A DNA stretch of 64,000 nucleotides from the NCBI RefSeq assembly GCF_003416895.1, contig NZ_QVIO01000007.1:248001-312000 (forward strand). Direction: 5' to 3'. Both the position numbers and the translations under genes were made by a program. This document shows, piece by piece, positions 1-7,591 of the stretch. The stretch's first letter is position 1; each line of letters starts with the position of its first letter. A model generated the notes under the pieces. That model did not search any database, was not told the DNA's origin, and saw nothing but the letters and a program-made list of their open reading frames with translations. This DNA comes from Duganella sp. BJB476. GTDB taxonomy: Bacteria > Pseudomonadota > Gammaproteobacteria > Burkholderiales > Burkholderiaceae_D.

Positions 1-913
1 GGTTGGCGCCGCCGTCGACGGTGGCTTTCAGCGCGGCCAGGTCGGCGAGCGAGCGGAACGACAGCAGTTCGTAATATTTCCACATCATCACGTCGGAAAT
101 ACTCATGATCTTGGCGAACATGGTGTTGGCCGGTTCGGTGATGCCGATGTAGTTGTTCTTCGACTTGGACATCTTGTCGACGCCGTCCAGGCCTTCCAGC
201 AGTGGCATGGTCAAGATGCACTGCGGTTCCTGGTCGTAGTCCTTCTGCAGCTCGCGGCCAACAAGCAAGTTAAATTTCTGGTCTGTTCCACCTAGCTCAA
301 GGTCTGCCTTCAAAGCGACCGAATCGTAGCCTTGCATCAATGGATAAAGGAACTCATGGACAGCGATCGGAGTCCCACTCTTGAAGCGCTTGCTGAAATC
401 GTCGCGCTCCATCATGCGGGCAACGGTGTAATGCGAGGCCAGCTTGATCAGGCCGCGCGCGCCCAGCGGATCGCACCATTCGGAGTTATAGCGGATTTCG
501 GTCTTGGCCGGGTCCAGCACCAGCGAGGCCTGCTTGAAGTAGGTCATGGCGTTTTGCTCGACCTGCTCGCGCGTCAGCGGCGGACGGGTGGCGTTGCGGC
601 CGGACGGGTCGCCGATCATCGACGTGAAATCGCCGATCAGGAAGATCACCTGATGGCCCAGGTCTTGCAGCTGGCGCATCTTGTTCAGCACAACGGTGTG
701 GCCAAGGTGCAGGTCAGGTGCGGTAGGATCCAGGCCGAGCTTGATGCGCAGCGGCACGCCGCTTTGTTCGGAGCGCGCCAGCTTTTGCGCGAACTCGCTT
801 TCAATCAGCAGCTCGTCGACACCGCGCTTGGTGATGGCGAGGGCCTCCAGGACGCTGTCGGTCAACGGCAGTACTTTAGAGGGGGCCGGCGATGTCGAAG
901 AAGAGGTAGTCAT
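1..913 (-). CDS. tyrS: tyrosyl-tRNA synthetase, C-terminus cut by window edge
   Basis: Cytoplasmic class I aminoacyl-tRNA synthetase that charges tRNA-Tyr with tyrosine. About 304 N-terminal residues are present, starting at the ATG at 913. The ATP-binding HIGH-type motif reads HLGH at residues 69-72. KMSKS is intact at residues 247-251. The remaining ~100 residues, including any S4 RNA-binding domain, lie outside the window. The gene is divergent from the M23 peptidase gene at 1071, which leaves a 157-bp shared promoter region. The identification is firm; only the 3' end is unseen. Confidence 0.96.
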   Translation of the reverse strand, partial: MTTSSSTSPAPSKVLPLTDSVLEALAITKRGVDELLIESEFAQKLARSEQSGVPLRIKLGLDPTAPDLHLGHTVVLNKMRQLQDLGHQVIFLIGDFTSMIGDPSGRNATRPPLTREQVEQNAMTYFKQASLVLDPAKTEIRYNSEWCDPLGARGLIKLASHYTVARMMERDDFSKRFKSGTPIAVHEFLYPLMQGYDSVALKADLELGGTDQKFNLLVGRELQKDYDQEPQCILTMPLLEGLDGVDKMSKSKNNYIGITEPANTMFAKIMSISDVMMWKYYELLSFRSLADLAALKATVDGGAN

Positions 914-963
914 AGTTTTTTGCGGTATTTTTCAGAAAAAGGTAGGCAGCTTCAGGAGTTTGT

Positions 964-969
964 TATAAT
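964..969 (+). promoter_or_regulatory. putative -10 element for the M23 peptidase gene
   Basis: A perfect TATAAT lies about 100 bp upstream of the peptidase start in the tyrS/peptidase divergent region. No good -35 hexamer is visible 16-18 bp upstream, so the call rests on the -10 alone. Confidence 0.35.
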
Positions 970-1070
970 CCTCGATCCATCAATCTTGCCGTACGAAAAC
1001 GAACTTTAATAACAATTAGAAGAAATAAAACGTTCCTGAATAGTTCAAGCGGCAAATTTTAACTGATTGC

Positions 1071-2453
1071 ATGAACCAAATACATAAATTCACGAGCTCA
1101 CGCTTGTTCAGTCTGCTAGGTTCTACGCGCAAGGCGCGCATCATCAGCGCGTCTGCATTGTTTCTCGCAGTGTGTGCTTTCGGTGCCGCCGGCGTAGCTC
1201 CGCTCGCCCCTGACGCGTCCGACCTGCCGGTCAAATCGGTGCAGGAATCGGTCGCACTGCCGGATCTCAGCTCGCAGATCTCCGCGCTGGAACAGCAATC
1301 CTCCAACGAACACTTCGTCCACGAAGAAAAAATCCGCGCCGGCGATACGCTGGCCGCGCTGTTGACCCGTCTCGGCATCGACGATGAAGCGGCCGAGAAC
1401 TTTATCAAAAAAGATAAGGTTGCGAAAGGCGTGATGCAGCTCAAGACCGGCAAGCGCGTACAGGCGCAGACCGACGACGAGGGCAATCTGCAATGGCTGC
1501 GCGCCGTGGTGGTGGATGGCAAGGACAATCCGGTCAAGAACATCAAGGTCACCCGCAAGGGCGACGGCTTTGTCGCGGAAGAAGAAGCGGCCAAGCTGGA
1601 ACGCCGCGTGGAAATGCATGCGCGTACCATCAGCTCGACGCTGTATGCGGCGACCGATTCGAGCGAAGACGGCGCCAAGCTGCCGGACACCATCGTCAAG
1701 CAGATCGTCGAGATGTTCTCGACCAGCATCGACTTCCGCGGCGACCTGAAGCGCGGCGACCATTTTAATGTGGTCTACGAAACGTTCTGGCAGGATGGCG
1801 AGTTTGTGCGAGCGGGCCGTATTCTGGCCGGCGAGTTCACCAACAAGGGCACGACGTATCAGTCGGTCTGGTTCGAAGATCCACAAAGCAAGCAGGGCGG
1901 CGGTTACTACAGCTTCGACGGCAAGTCCCTCAAGAAAGCCTTCCTCAAATCCCCGGTTGAATTCTCCCGTATTTCCTCAGGCTTCGCGATGCGCGTGCAT
2001 CCGATTTCCGGCCAGTGGAAACAGCACAAAGGCATCGACTTCCCGGCACCGACCGGCACCCCTATCCGCGCTTCGGGCGATGGCGTGATCGATTTCGCCG
2101 GTACCCAGAATGGCTACGGCAACTTCGTCATGATCAAGCACTGGGCCAACTACACCACGGCTTACGCCCACATGAGCCGCTTTGCGCCTGGCATAAAAAA
2201 AGGCAGCAAGGTCAGCCAGGGTGACGTAATCGGCTACGTCGGCACCACCGGCTGGTCGACCGGCGCACACTTGCACTACGAATTCCGCGTCGGCGGCGAA
2301 GCCAAGGATCCAGGCACGCTGAACGTGCAAGCCCAGGCACCGCTGACAGCAGCCGAAATGTCCCGCTTCAAGTCCTACGCTTCCGACATGTCGCACCGCT
2401 TCGCGCTGCTGCAGCCGGGCGGCTCCGGCGGCACCCGCGTCGCGGCGAAGTAA
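1071..2453 (+). CDS. M23 family metallopeptidase, membrane-anchored peptidoglycan endopeptidase
   Basis: Predicted 460-residue cell-wall hydrolase. A basic N-terminus is followed by one hydrophobic segment at about residues 22-42, which should anchor it with the rest in the periplasm. A region around residues 85-170 (GDTLAALL and following) looks like the LysM/OapA-type domain found in MepM-like endopeptidases. The C-terminal LytM domain has the zinc ligands and active-site residues HKGID at 319-323 and HLH at 400-402, so it should be catalytically competent. A strong terminator follows directly. The gene sits between tyrS and anmK. Peptidoglycan cross-link cleavage is inferred from the family. 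Confidence 0.92.
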   Translation: MNQIHKFTSSRLFSLLGSTRKARIISASALFLAVCAFGAAGVAPLAPDASDLPVKSVQESVALPDLSSQISALEQQSSNEHFVHEEKIRAGDTLAALLTRLGIDDEAAENFIKKDKVAKGVMQLKTGKRVQAQTDDEGNLQWLRAVVVDGKDNPVKNIKVTRKGDGFVAEEEAAKLERRVEMHARTISSTLYAATDSSEDGAKLPDTIVKQIVEMFSTSIDFRGDLKRGDHFNVVYETFWQDGEFVRAGRILAGEFTNKGTTYQSVWFEDPQSKQGGGYYSFDGKSLKKAFLKSPVEFSRISSGFAMRVHPISGQWKQHKGIDFPAPTGTPIRASGDGVIDFAGTQNGYGNFVMIKHWANYTTAYAHMSRFAPGIKKGSKVSQGDVIGYVGTTGWSTGAHLHYEFRVGGEAKDPGTLNVQAQAPLTAAEMSRFKSYASDMSHRFALLQPGGSGGTRVAAK

Positions 2454-2475
2454 GACTTCAATTCAGCTTCATCAA

Positions 2476-2504
2476 AACAGGTCGCGCCAGCGGCCTGTTT
2501 TTTT
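2476..2504 (+). terminator. rho-independent terminator after the M23 peptidase gene
   Basis: A 10-bp stem (AACAGGTCGC with GCGGCCTGTT, one G-U pair) and a 4-nt loop are followed by a run of seven T. It starts 22 bp after the stop codon of the peptidase gene. Confidence 0.9.
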
Positions 2505-2592
2505 ATCAGCATGCGCCGGCCAGGCCGCTTCTTCTGTGCGACAGCGCACGCCGACTCAGGCAAAATACGTTTTTGTATTTCTGGATGCAGCT

Positions 2593-3687
2593 ATGTCTCT
2601 GTATATCGGTTTGATGTCCGGCACCAGCCTGGACGGCGTGGACGGCGCGCTGGCGCGCTTCACCGGCGACGCCATCGACACGCTGGCGGCCGCCTACGTG
2701 CCCTTCCCGCCCGCCCTGCGCGCCGACCTGATGGCCTTGCAGGCCTCCGGTCACAACGAGATCGAACGCGAGGCGCTGGCCGCCAATCAACTGGCGCGGT
2801 TCTACGCCGAATGCGTGAAGGCGCTGCTGGACGACGTATCGCTGCAGGCGCAGGACGTCCGCGCGGTGGCGGTGCATGGCCAGACCATACGCCACCGTCC
2901 CGAACTGGGCTTTACGCGCCAGACCAATAATCCCGCCCTGCTGGCCGAACTGTGCGGCATCGACGTGATCGCCGATTTCCGCAGCCGCGACATCGCCGCC
3001 GGCGGCCAGGGTGCGCCGCTGGTGCCGGCCTTCCACCAGGCGCTGTTCGGCAAGCCCGGGCAAACGCGGGTGGTGGCCAACATCGGCGGCATCTCGAATA
3101 TCAGCGTGCTGACGGACGGCAAAGTGATCGGTTTCGACACCGGACCGGGCAATGTGCTGATGGATGCGTGGATAACCCGCCACCAGGGCAAGGAATTCGA
3201 CCAGGACGGCGCCTGGGCGGCCAGCGGCCAGGAAATCCCCGGCCTGCTGGCGAACATGCTGGCCGAGCCGTATTTCGCGCTGCCGGCGCCGAAGAGCACC
3301 GGCCGCGACCTGTTTCACATCAATTGGCTGGACCAGCATCTGGCGGCGTACGCCGGCGCCAGGCCGGAAGACGTGCAGCGCACGCTGACGCGCCTGACGG
3401 CCCTCACGCTGGCGCAGGCGATCCAGGCCTATGGTGCGGGCACGGACGCGGTCTACGTGTGCGGTGGCGGGGCCTACAACGGCGTGCTGATGGATGAGCT
3501 GGGCGCGGCGCTGGGTCGGCAGGTGACGGTGGAATCGACGCAGGCGCTGGGCGTGGCGCCGAACCGGGTCGAGGCGATGGCTTTCGCCTGGCTGGGCTAT
3601 CGTTTCACCGAGCGGCTGGCGGGCAACCTGCCGAGCGTAACGGGCGCCCATGGCGATCGAGTATTGGGCGCACTCTACCCGCGCTGA
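2593..3687 (+). CDS. anmK: anhydro-N-acetylmuramic acid kinase
   Basis: Cytoplasmic kinase of peptidoglycan recycling. It converts 1,6-anhydro-MurNAc to MurNAc-6-phosphate. The protein is 364 residues, close to the usual ~370. The start was placed at ATG 2593 because the family N-terminus (MSLYIGLMSGTSLDGVD) begins there. An in-frame GTG at 2536 would add 19 residues with no family counterpart. Other signatures are HGQTIRHRP, FDTGPGNVLMD and VCGGGAYN near the C-terminus. The gene lies downstream of a peptidoglycan hydrolase but behind its own terminator, so it is probably transcribed separately. Confidence 0.95.
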   Translation: MSLYIGLMSGTSLDGVDGALARFTGDAIDTLAAAYVPFPPALRADLMALQASGHNEIEREALAANQLARFYAECVKALLDDVSLQAQDVRAVAVHGQTIRHRPELGFTRQTNNPALLAELCGIDVIADFRSRDIAAGGQGAPLVPAFHQALFGKPGQTRVVANIGGISNISVLTDGKVIGFDTGPGNVLMDAWITRHQGKEFDQDGAWAASGQEIPGLLANMLAEPYFALPAPKSTGRDLFHINWLDQHLAAYAGARPEDVQRTLTRLTALTLAQAIQAYGAGTDAVYVCGGGAYNGVLMDELGAALGRQVTVESTQALGVAPNRVEAMAFAWLGYRFTERLAGNLPSVTGAHGDRVLGALYPR

Positions 3688-3704
3688 CGCCACAAAACCG
3701 TATA

Positions 3705-4505
3705 ATGTGCCGCATGAATCTTCCAAACAATAGCAACGACTTGGCCTTCCTGGAACATAATGCCGCCAGCATCCGGAGCGCCAAGCTCAACATTCCCCAT
3801 CTCGATCAAACCGTCAACCTGCTCAACTATATACGGATCGCCGACCACATAGCGGCGGTGGTTCCGCAGCCAGCCGCGCGCATCCTGGACTGGGGCAGCG
3901 GCTATGGGCAAATGACCTGGCTACTGCGCCGCCGCAACTTCGACATGACCTCGTTCGACATCGGCGCCGACGACACATGCCTGCCGTCTATCCCCTTGTG
4001 CAACGGGCTGAACGTCATCCGTACGACGCACCCGACGCAGCTGCCGTTTCCGGAGCAGACATTCGATGCGGTGCTGAGCTGCGGTGTGCTGGAGCATATC
4101 GACGAATGCAGCGGCGTCGCGGGCAACGAGCTCAAGTCGCTGGCCGAAATCGCCCGCGTGCTGCGCCCGGAAGGCAAGCTGCTGATTTACCAATTGCCGC
4201 AACGAGCGTCGTGGCAGGAAGCGCTGGTGCGTTGCCTTAAGCTGGGCTACACGCATCCGAGACGCTACCACGCTGCGGAAATCATCGGGATACTTGAAGA
4301 TAAGGGTTTCCGGGTGGCCAGCCTGCGCCGCGCCAACCTGGTGCCAAAAAACTTGACTGGCATGCCGATGGGCGTGCGCCGCATCTACAGCCGTTTCAGC
4401 CGTCCACTCATCGTGCTCGATCGTTATCTGTGCCGCATTCCACTACTAAACCGCGTGGCGGGCGTACTGGAAATCATCGCCGTCAAACGGCCAGCCCAGG
4501 CATAA
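3705..4505 (+). CDS. class I SAM-dependent methyltransferase
   Basis: Predicted 266-residue soluble methyltransferase of the Methyltransf_11/25 type. Motif I reads LDWGSGYGQ (about residues 64-72), and the post-motif acidic strand FDIG follows. The substrate-side motif FDAVLSCGVLEHID is typical of small-molecule methyltransferases. Substrate unknown. The start at 3705 is uncertain: ATG 3714 (MNLPNNSN) is equally possible, and a TATAAT-like sequence overlaps 3701-3706. The gene follows anmK by 17 bp and ends in a shared bidirectional terminator facing erpA. Confidence 0.8.
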   Translation: MCRMNLPNNSNDLAFLEHNAASIRSAKLNIPHLDQTVNLLNYIRIADHIAAVVPQPAARILDWGSGYGQMTWLLRRRNFDMTSFDIGADDTCLPSIPLCNGLNVIRTTHPTQLPFPEQTFDAVLSCGVLEHIDECSGVAGNELKSLAEIARVLRPEGKLLIYQLPQRASWQEALVRCLKLGYTHPRRYHAAEIIGILEDKGFRVASLRRANLVPKNLTGMPMGVRRIYSRFSRPLIVLDRYLCRIPLLNRVAGVLEIIAVKRPAQA

Positions 4506-4510
4506 ACAAC

Positions 4511-4541
4511 AACGGCGGCACAACCGCAGTTGTCCGCCGTT
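4511..4541. terminator. bidirectional terminator between methyltransferase gene and erpA
   Basis: A near-perfect 13-bp stem (AACGGCGG, a bulged C, ACAAC paired with GTTGTCCGCCGTT) has a 4-nt loop. T-rich tracts flank it on both sides. It sits in the 69-bp gap between the two convergent genes. Confidence 0.75.
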
Positions 4542-4574
4542 TATCGCAGCCGGCCAGGGCCGGTCGCGCGCAAC

Positions 4575-4937
4575 TTATACCGAGAACGACGAGCCGCAGC
4601 CGCAGGTCGAGGTAGCGGTTGGGTTCTTGATGACGAATTGCGCGCCTTCCAGGTCGTCCTTGTAATCGATTTCCGCGCCGACCAGGTACTGGTAGCTCAT
4701 CGAATCGATCAACAGCTGGACGCCGTTCTTGACCATGGTGGTGTCGTCTTCGTTGACGATTTCGTCAAACGTGAAGCCGTACTGGAAGCCGGAGCAGCCG
4801 CCACCTTGCACGAACACGCGCAGTTTCAGGTCTGGATTACCCTCTTCCTCGATCAGTTGGGCGACCTTTTCAGCCGCGCTATCGGTGAAGATAATAGGCG
4901 ACGGGATTACATCTAGCGATTCGGCGACAGCATTCAT
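4575..4937 (-). CDS. erpA: iron-sulfur cluster insertion protein ErpA
   Basis: A-type Fe-S carrier of 120 residues that delivers clusters to apo-proteins; essential for isoprenoid synthesis and respiration in many proteobacteria. The three conserved cysteines are present: Cys48 in GGGCSGFQY, and Cys112 and Cys114 in TCGCGSS near the C-terminus. The length is normal for the family. The gene is followed by a shared terminator and lies next to the bactofilin gene on the same strand. Confidence 0.95.
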   Translation of the reverse strand: MNAVAESLDVIPSPIIFTDSAAEKVAQLIEEEGNPDLKLRVFVQGGGCSGFQYGFTFDEIVNEDDTTMVKNGVQLLIDSMSYQYLVGAEIDYKDDLEGAQFVIKNPTATSTCGCGSSFSV

Positions 4938-4988
4938 TTCAGACTCCTACGTGAAAACATTTGATCCATTATAGACCGTTGGCGTAAT

Positions 4989-5360
4989 TTATGCTCCAGA
5001 GACCGCCAAAAGCGGTCCCACGCCGGAGCTGTCGCGGTGGGTCAATGTGCCCAACACCTGTGCGCCGCCGTGCATTTCCAAGACTTTGTAACTGACATCC
5101 CCAATGATACGGGCACTCGGCTGGATTTCAAGCAAATCCGCGCTGAAAACACAACCCTGGACCTCGCCGTTGACCACCAGATGGTCGCAACGTATCTCAC
5201 CTTCCACACGAGCATGCTCGGCAATGACGAGATAACTGGGATATCCTGCCTCCGCGACAATATTGCCGATGACCTCACCATCAATGCGCATGCCGCCGCG
5301 AAACAGCAAATCACCTTGTACGCGGGTGGCGGCGCCGATCAGGCTGTCCATATCGATCAT
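4989..5360 (-). CDS. bactofilin (polymer-forming cytoskeletal protein)
   Basis: A 123-residue bactofilin-domain (formerly DUF583) protein. Bactofilins self-assemble into cytoplasmic filaments that scaffold cell-wall or polar proteins. The visible pattern is the repeating beta-helix with short turns: GDLLFRGGMRIDGEVIGN, ARVEGEIRCDHLVVNGEV, then SARIIGDVSYKVLEM. It lacks a transmembrane segment. The gene lies between argC and erpA on one strand, 51 bp from erpA. No strong ribosome-binding site precedes ATG 5360; an internal ATG at 5351 is an alternative start. Confidence 0.88.
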   Translation of the reverse strand: MIDMDSLIGAATRVQGDLLFRGGMRIDGEVIGNIVAEAGYPSYLVIAEHARVEGEIRCDHLVVNGEVQGCVFSADLLEIQPSARIIGDVSYKVLEMHGGAQVLGTLTHRDSSGVGPLLAVSGA

Positions 5361-5434
5361 GTGCGGCTTTCTATCTGCAGGCGGAGTGGGCGGGAATTCC
5401 TAATCTACTATCCCCGCCCTACCGCAACTTTGAT

Positions 5435-6472
5435 TTACGGCAGCAGCGCGATCTGGGTCAGGCCGGTGGTTTCTTCCAGGCCGAACATCAGGTTCATGCA
5501 CTGCACCGCCTGGCCGGACGCGCCCTTGACCAGGTTGTCCTGCACCACCAGCACGATCACGGTGTTGCCGTTGTCCGGACGATGCAGCGCCAGGCGCAGC
5601 ATGTTGGAGCCGCGGGTGGAACGGGTTTCCGGATGCGAACCGAACGGCATCACGTCGACGAACGGCGAATCCAGGTACTGGGCTTCGAACAGCGCTTGCA
5701 GCTCTTCGTTGCTGACGTCCTTGGTCAGGCGGCCGTACAGAGTCGAGTGCATGCCGCGGATCATCGGCACCAGGTGCGGCGTGAACACCAGGCCGACCTT
5801 GTCGGCGGTGAACTTCTGCAACTGCGCCGAGGTTTCCGGCGTGTGGCGGTGGCCGGCCACGCCGTAGGCCTTGAAGTTGTCGCTGGATTCAGAGAACAGC
5901 GTAGCGATCTCAGCCTTGCGGCCGGCGCCGGACACGCCCGACTTGCAGTCGGCGATCAACGAACCGGCGTCGATCAGGCCGGCCTTCAGCAGCGGGTAGT
6001 AGCCCAGCTGCATGGTGGTCGGGTAGCAACCCGGATTGGCGACCAGGCGCGCGCCCTTGATGGCGTCGCGGTTCAGTTCGGCCAGGCCGTAGGCGGCTTC
6101 ATCCAGCAGGCCTGGGCAGGTGTGCTCGATCTTGTACCATTTTTCAAAGACAGCCTTGTCCTTGATGCGGAAATCCGCCGCCAGGTCGATCACCTTGACG
6201 CCAGCCGCCAGCAGCGCCGGCGCTTGCGCCATGGCGACGCCGTGCGGGGTGGCGAAGAACACCACGTCGCACTTGCTCAGGTCGGCCTTGTCGGGCGACG
6301 AGAAGGCGAGGTTCACGCGGCCGCGCAGCGAAGGGAACATATCGGCAACCGGCAAGCCATCTTCCTTGCGCGACGTGATAGCCGTCAGCTGCACATCAGG
6401 GTGGACTGCCAACAGTCGCAGCAATTCCACTCCGGTGTATCCGGTGCCGCCGACGATGCCAACTTTGATCAT
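5435..6472 (-). CDS. argC: N-acetyl-gamma-glutamyl-phosphate reductase
   Basis: Cytoplasmic NADPH-dependent enzyme for the third step of arginine synthesis. It reduces N-acetylglutamyl-5-phosphate to the semialdehyde. The 345-residue protein has the Rossmann motif GIVGGTGYTG at residues 5-14 and the catalytic Cys149 in ANPGCYPTT. The start at 6472 is supported by an AAGGAA ribosome-binding site 8 nt upstream and by the family N-terminus MIKVGIVGG. It lies downstream of rpsI/rplM, separated by their terminator. Confidence 0.96.
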   Translation of the reverse strand: MIKVGIVGGTGYTGVELLRLLAVHPDVQLTAITSRKEDGLPVADMFPSLRGRVNLAFSSPDKADLSKCDVVFFATPHGVAMAQAPALLAAGVKVIDLAADFRIKDKAVFEKWYKIEHTCPGLLDEAAYGLAELNRDAIKGARLVANPGCYPTTMQLGYYPLLKAGLIDAGSLIADCKSGVSGAGRKAEIATLFSESSDNFKAYGVAGHRHTPETSAQLQKFTADKVGLVFTPHLVPMIRGMHSTLYGRLTKDVSNEELQALFEAQYLDSPFVDVMPFGSHPETRSTRGSNMLRLALHRPDNGNTVIVLVVQDNLVKGASGQAVQCMNLMFGLEETTGLTQIALLP

Positions 6473-6558
6473 GTTCTTTCCTTGAATGAGGTAATGCGTG
6501 GAGGGGACTGCCATTTTATCAGGCATATGCGACAGACGTGTTACGTCGGCCAGATAGC

Positions 6559-6594
6559 AAAAAAGCCGCCCGACACGAGGCCGGCGGCTTTTTT
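6559..6594 (-). terminator. rho-independent terminator of the rplM-rpsI operon
   Basis: A perfect 12-bp inverted repeat (AAAAAAGCCGCC with GGCGGCTTTTTT) has a 12-nt loop. Read on the minus strand, the stem ends in a six-T run. It lies 37 bp beyond the rpsI stop codon and upstream of argC. The stem symmetry means it could also stop plus-strand transcription. Confidence 0.9.
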
Positions 6595-6631
6595 GAGGAT
6601 GCGCCGCAAGCAGCGCACCACAGCGTAAAAA

Positions 6632-7024
6632 TTAACGCTTCGAGAATTGTTTTGCGCGACGTGCTTTGCGCAGACCAACTTTTTTACGTTCAACTTCACG
6701 TGCATCGCGGGTAACGAAGCCGGCGCGTGCCAGATCGCCCTTCAGCGCTGCATCGTAGTCGATCAGAGCGCGGGTGATGCCGTGACGAACAGCACCTGCC
6801 TGGCCGGACTCGCCGCCGCCGTGAACGTTGACTTTGATGTCAAAACGCTCAACGTTGCCGGTCAGTTCCAGTGGTTGACGAATAACCATCAGGCCGGTTT
6901 CGCGGGAGAAGTACTCAGCCGCTGGCTTGCCGTTAACGATGATTTGGCCAGTGCCAACTTTGATAAACACACGAGCTACTGCACTCTTGCGACGGCCGGT
7001 GCCGTAATTGTAGTTACCGATCAT
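6632..7024 (-). CDS. rpsI: 30S ribosomal protein S9
   Basis: Small-subunit ribosomal protein of 130 residues whose C-terminal tail reaches the P-site tRNA. Recognisable stretches are GTGRRKSAVARVF near the N-terminus and the basic ending LRKARRAKQFSKR, which is the universally conserved S9 tail. It follows rplM by 9 bp in the standard rplM-rpsI operon, and a strong terminator follows. Confidence 0.98.
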   Translation of the reverse strand: MIGNYNYGTGRRKSAVARVFIKVGTGQIIVNGKPAAEYFSRETGLMVIRQPLELTGNVERFDIKVNVHGGGESGQAGAVRHGITRALIDYDAALKGDLARAGFVTRDAREVERKKVGLRKARRAKQFSKR

Positions 7025-7033
7025 GTCAGTTCC

Positions 7034-7462
7034 TTAGATTTCGAGTGCTTTAGGTTGCTGAGCAGCGTGCGGGTGCGAACCTTCAGCGTACACTTTCAGC
7101 TTCTTGATCATTGCGTAGCCCAATGGGCCCTTCGGCAGCATACCTTTGACGGCTTTTTCCAGAGCACGGCCTGGGAAACGCTGTTGCATTTTCAGGAAGT
7201 TGGTCTCATAGATGCCACCTGGGTAGCCCGAGTGACGGTAGTAGGTCTTCTCGGTTGCTTTGGTGCCGGTCACGCGCAGTTTGCCTGCGTTGACGATGAC
7301 GATGAAATCGCCGGTGTCGACGTGAGGAGTAAATTCTGGCTTGTGTTTGCCGCGCAGTCGGAGTGCCACTTCGCTGGCAACACGTCCGAGGACTTTGTCC
7401 GTCGCGTCAATCACGAACCAATCGCGCTGGACTTCATGGCCCTTAGCGGAAAAAGTTTTCAT
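7034..7462 (-). CDS. rplM: 50S ribosomal protein L13
   Basis: Early-assembling large-subunit protein of 142 residues. The N-terminal pattern DWFVIDATDKVLGRVAS and the motif YRHSGYPGG are diagnostic. The ribosome-binding site AGGAAG lies just upstream of ATG 7462. The 129-bp leader up to the NHL gene at 7592 probably holds the operon promoter, though no convincing hexamers were identified. It is the first gene of the rplM-rpsI operon. Confidence 0.98.
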   Translation of the reverse strand: MKTFSAKGHEVQRDWFVIDATDKVLGRVASEVALRLRGKHKPEFTPHVDTGDFIVIVNAGKLRVTGTKATEKTYYRHSGYPGGIYETNFLKMQQRFPGRALEKAVKGMLPKGPLGYAMIKKLKVYAEGSHPHAAQQPKALEI

Positions 7463-7591
7463 GTTGACTTCCTAAATAATAAAACACGCTCAAATGGTGG
7501 TTCCGCCATTGCTTCAGCGGACTCGGCCTTCTTATTTACTTTCCTGAGCGAACGGAAAGCCGACAAGTATAAGCGGGAAGCACCCGCCGAG

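Noticed and set aside
2536..2592. An upstream GTG start extending anmK by 19 residues
   Set aside because: The family N-terminus MSLYIGLMSGTSLDG begins at ATG 2593, and the added residues have no homology.
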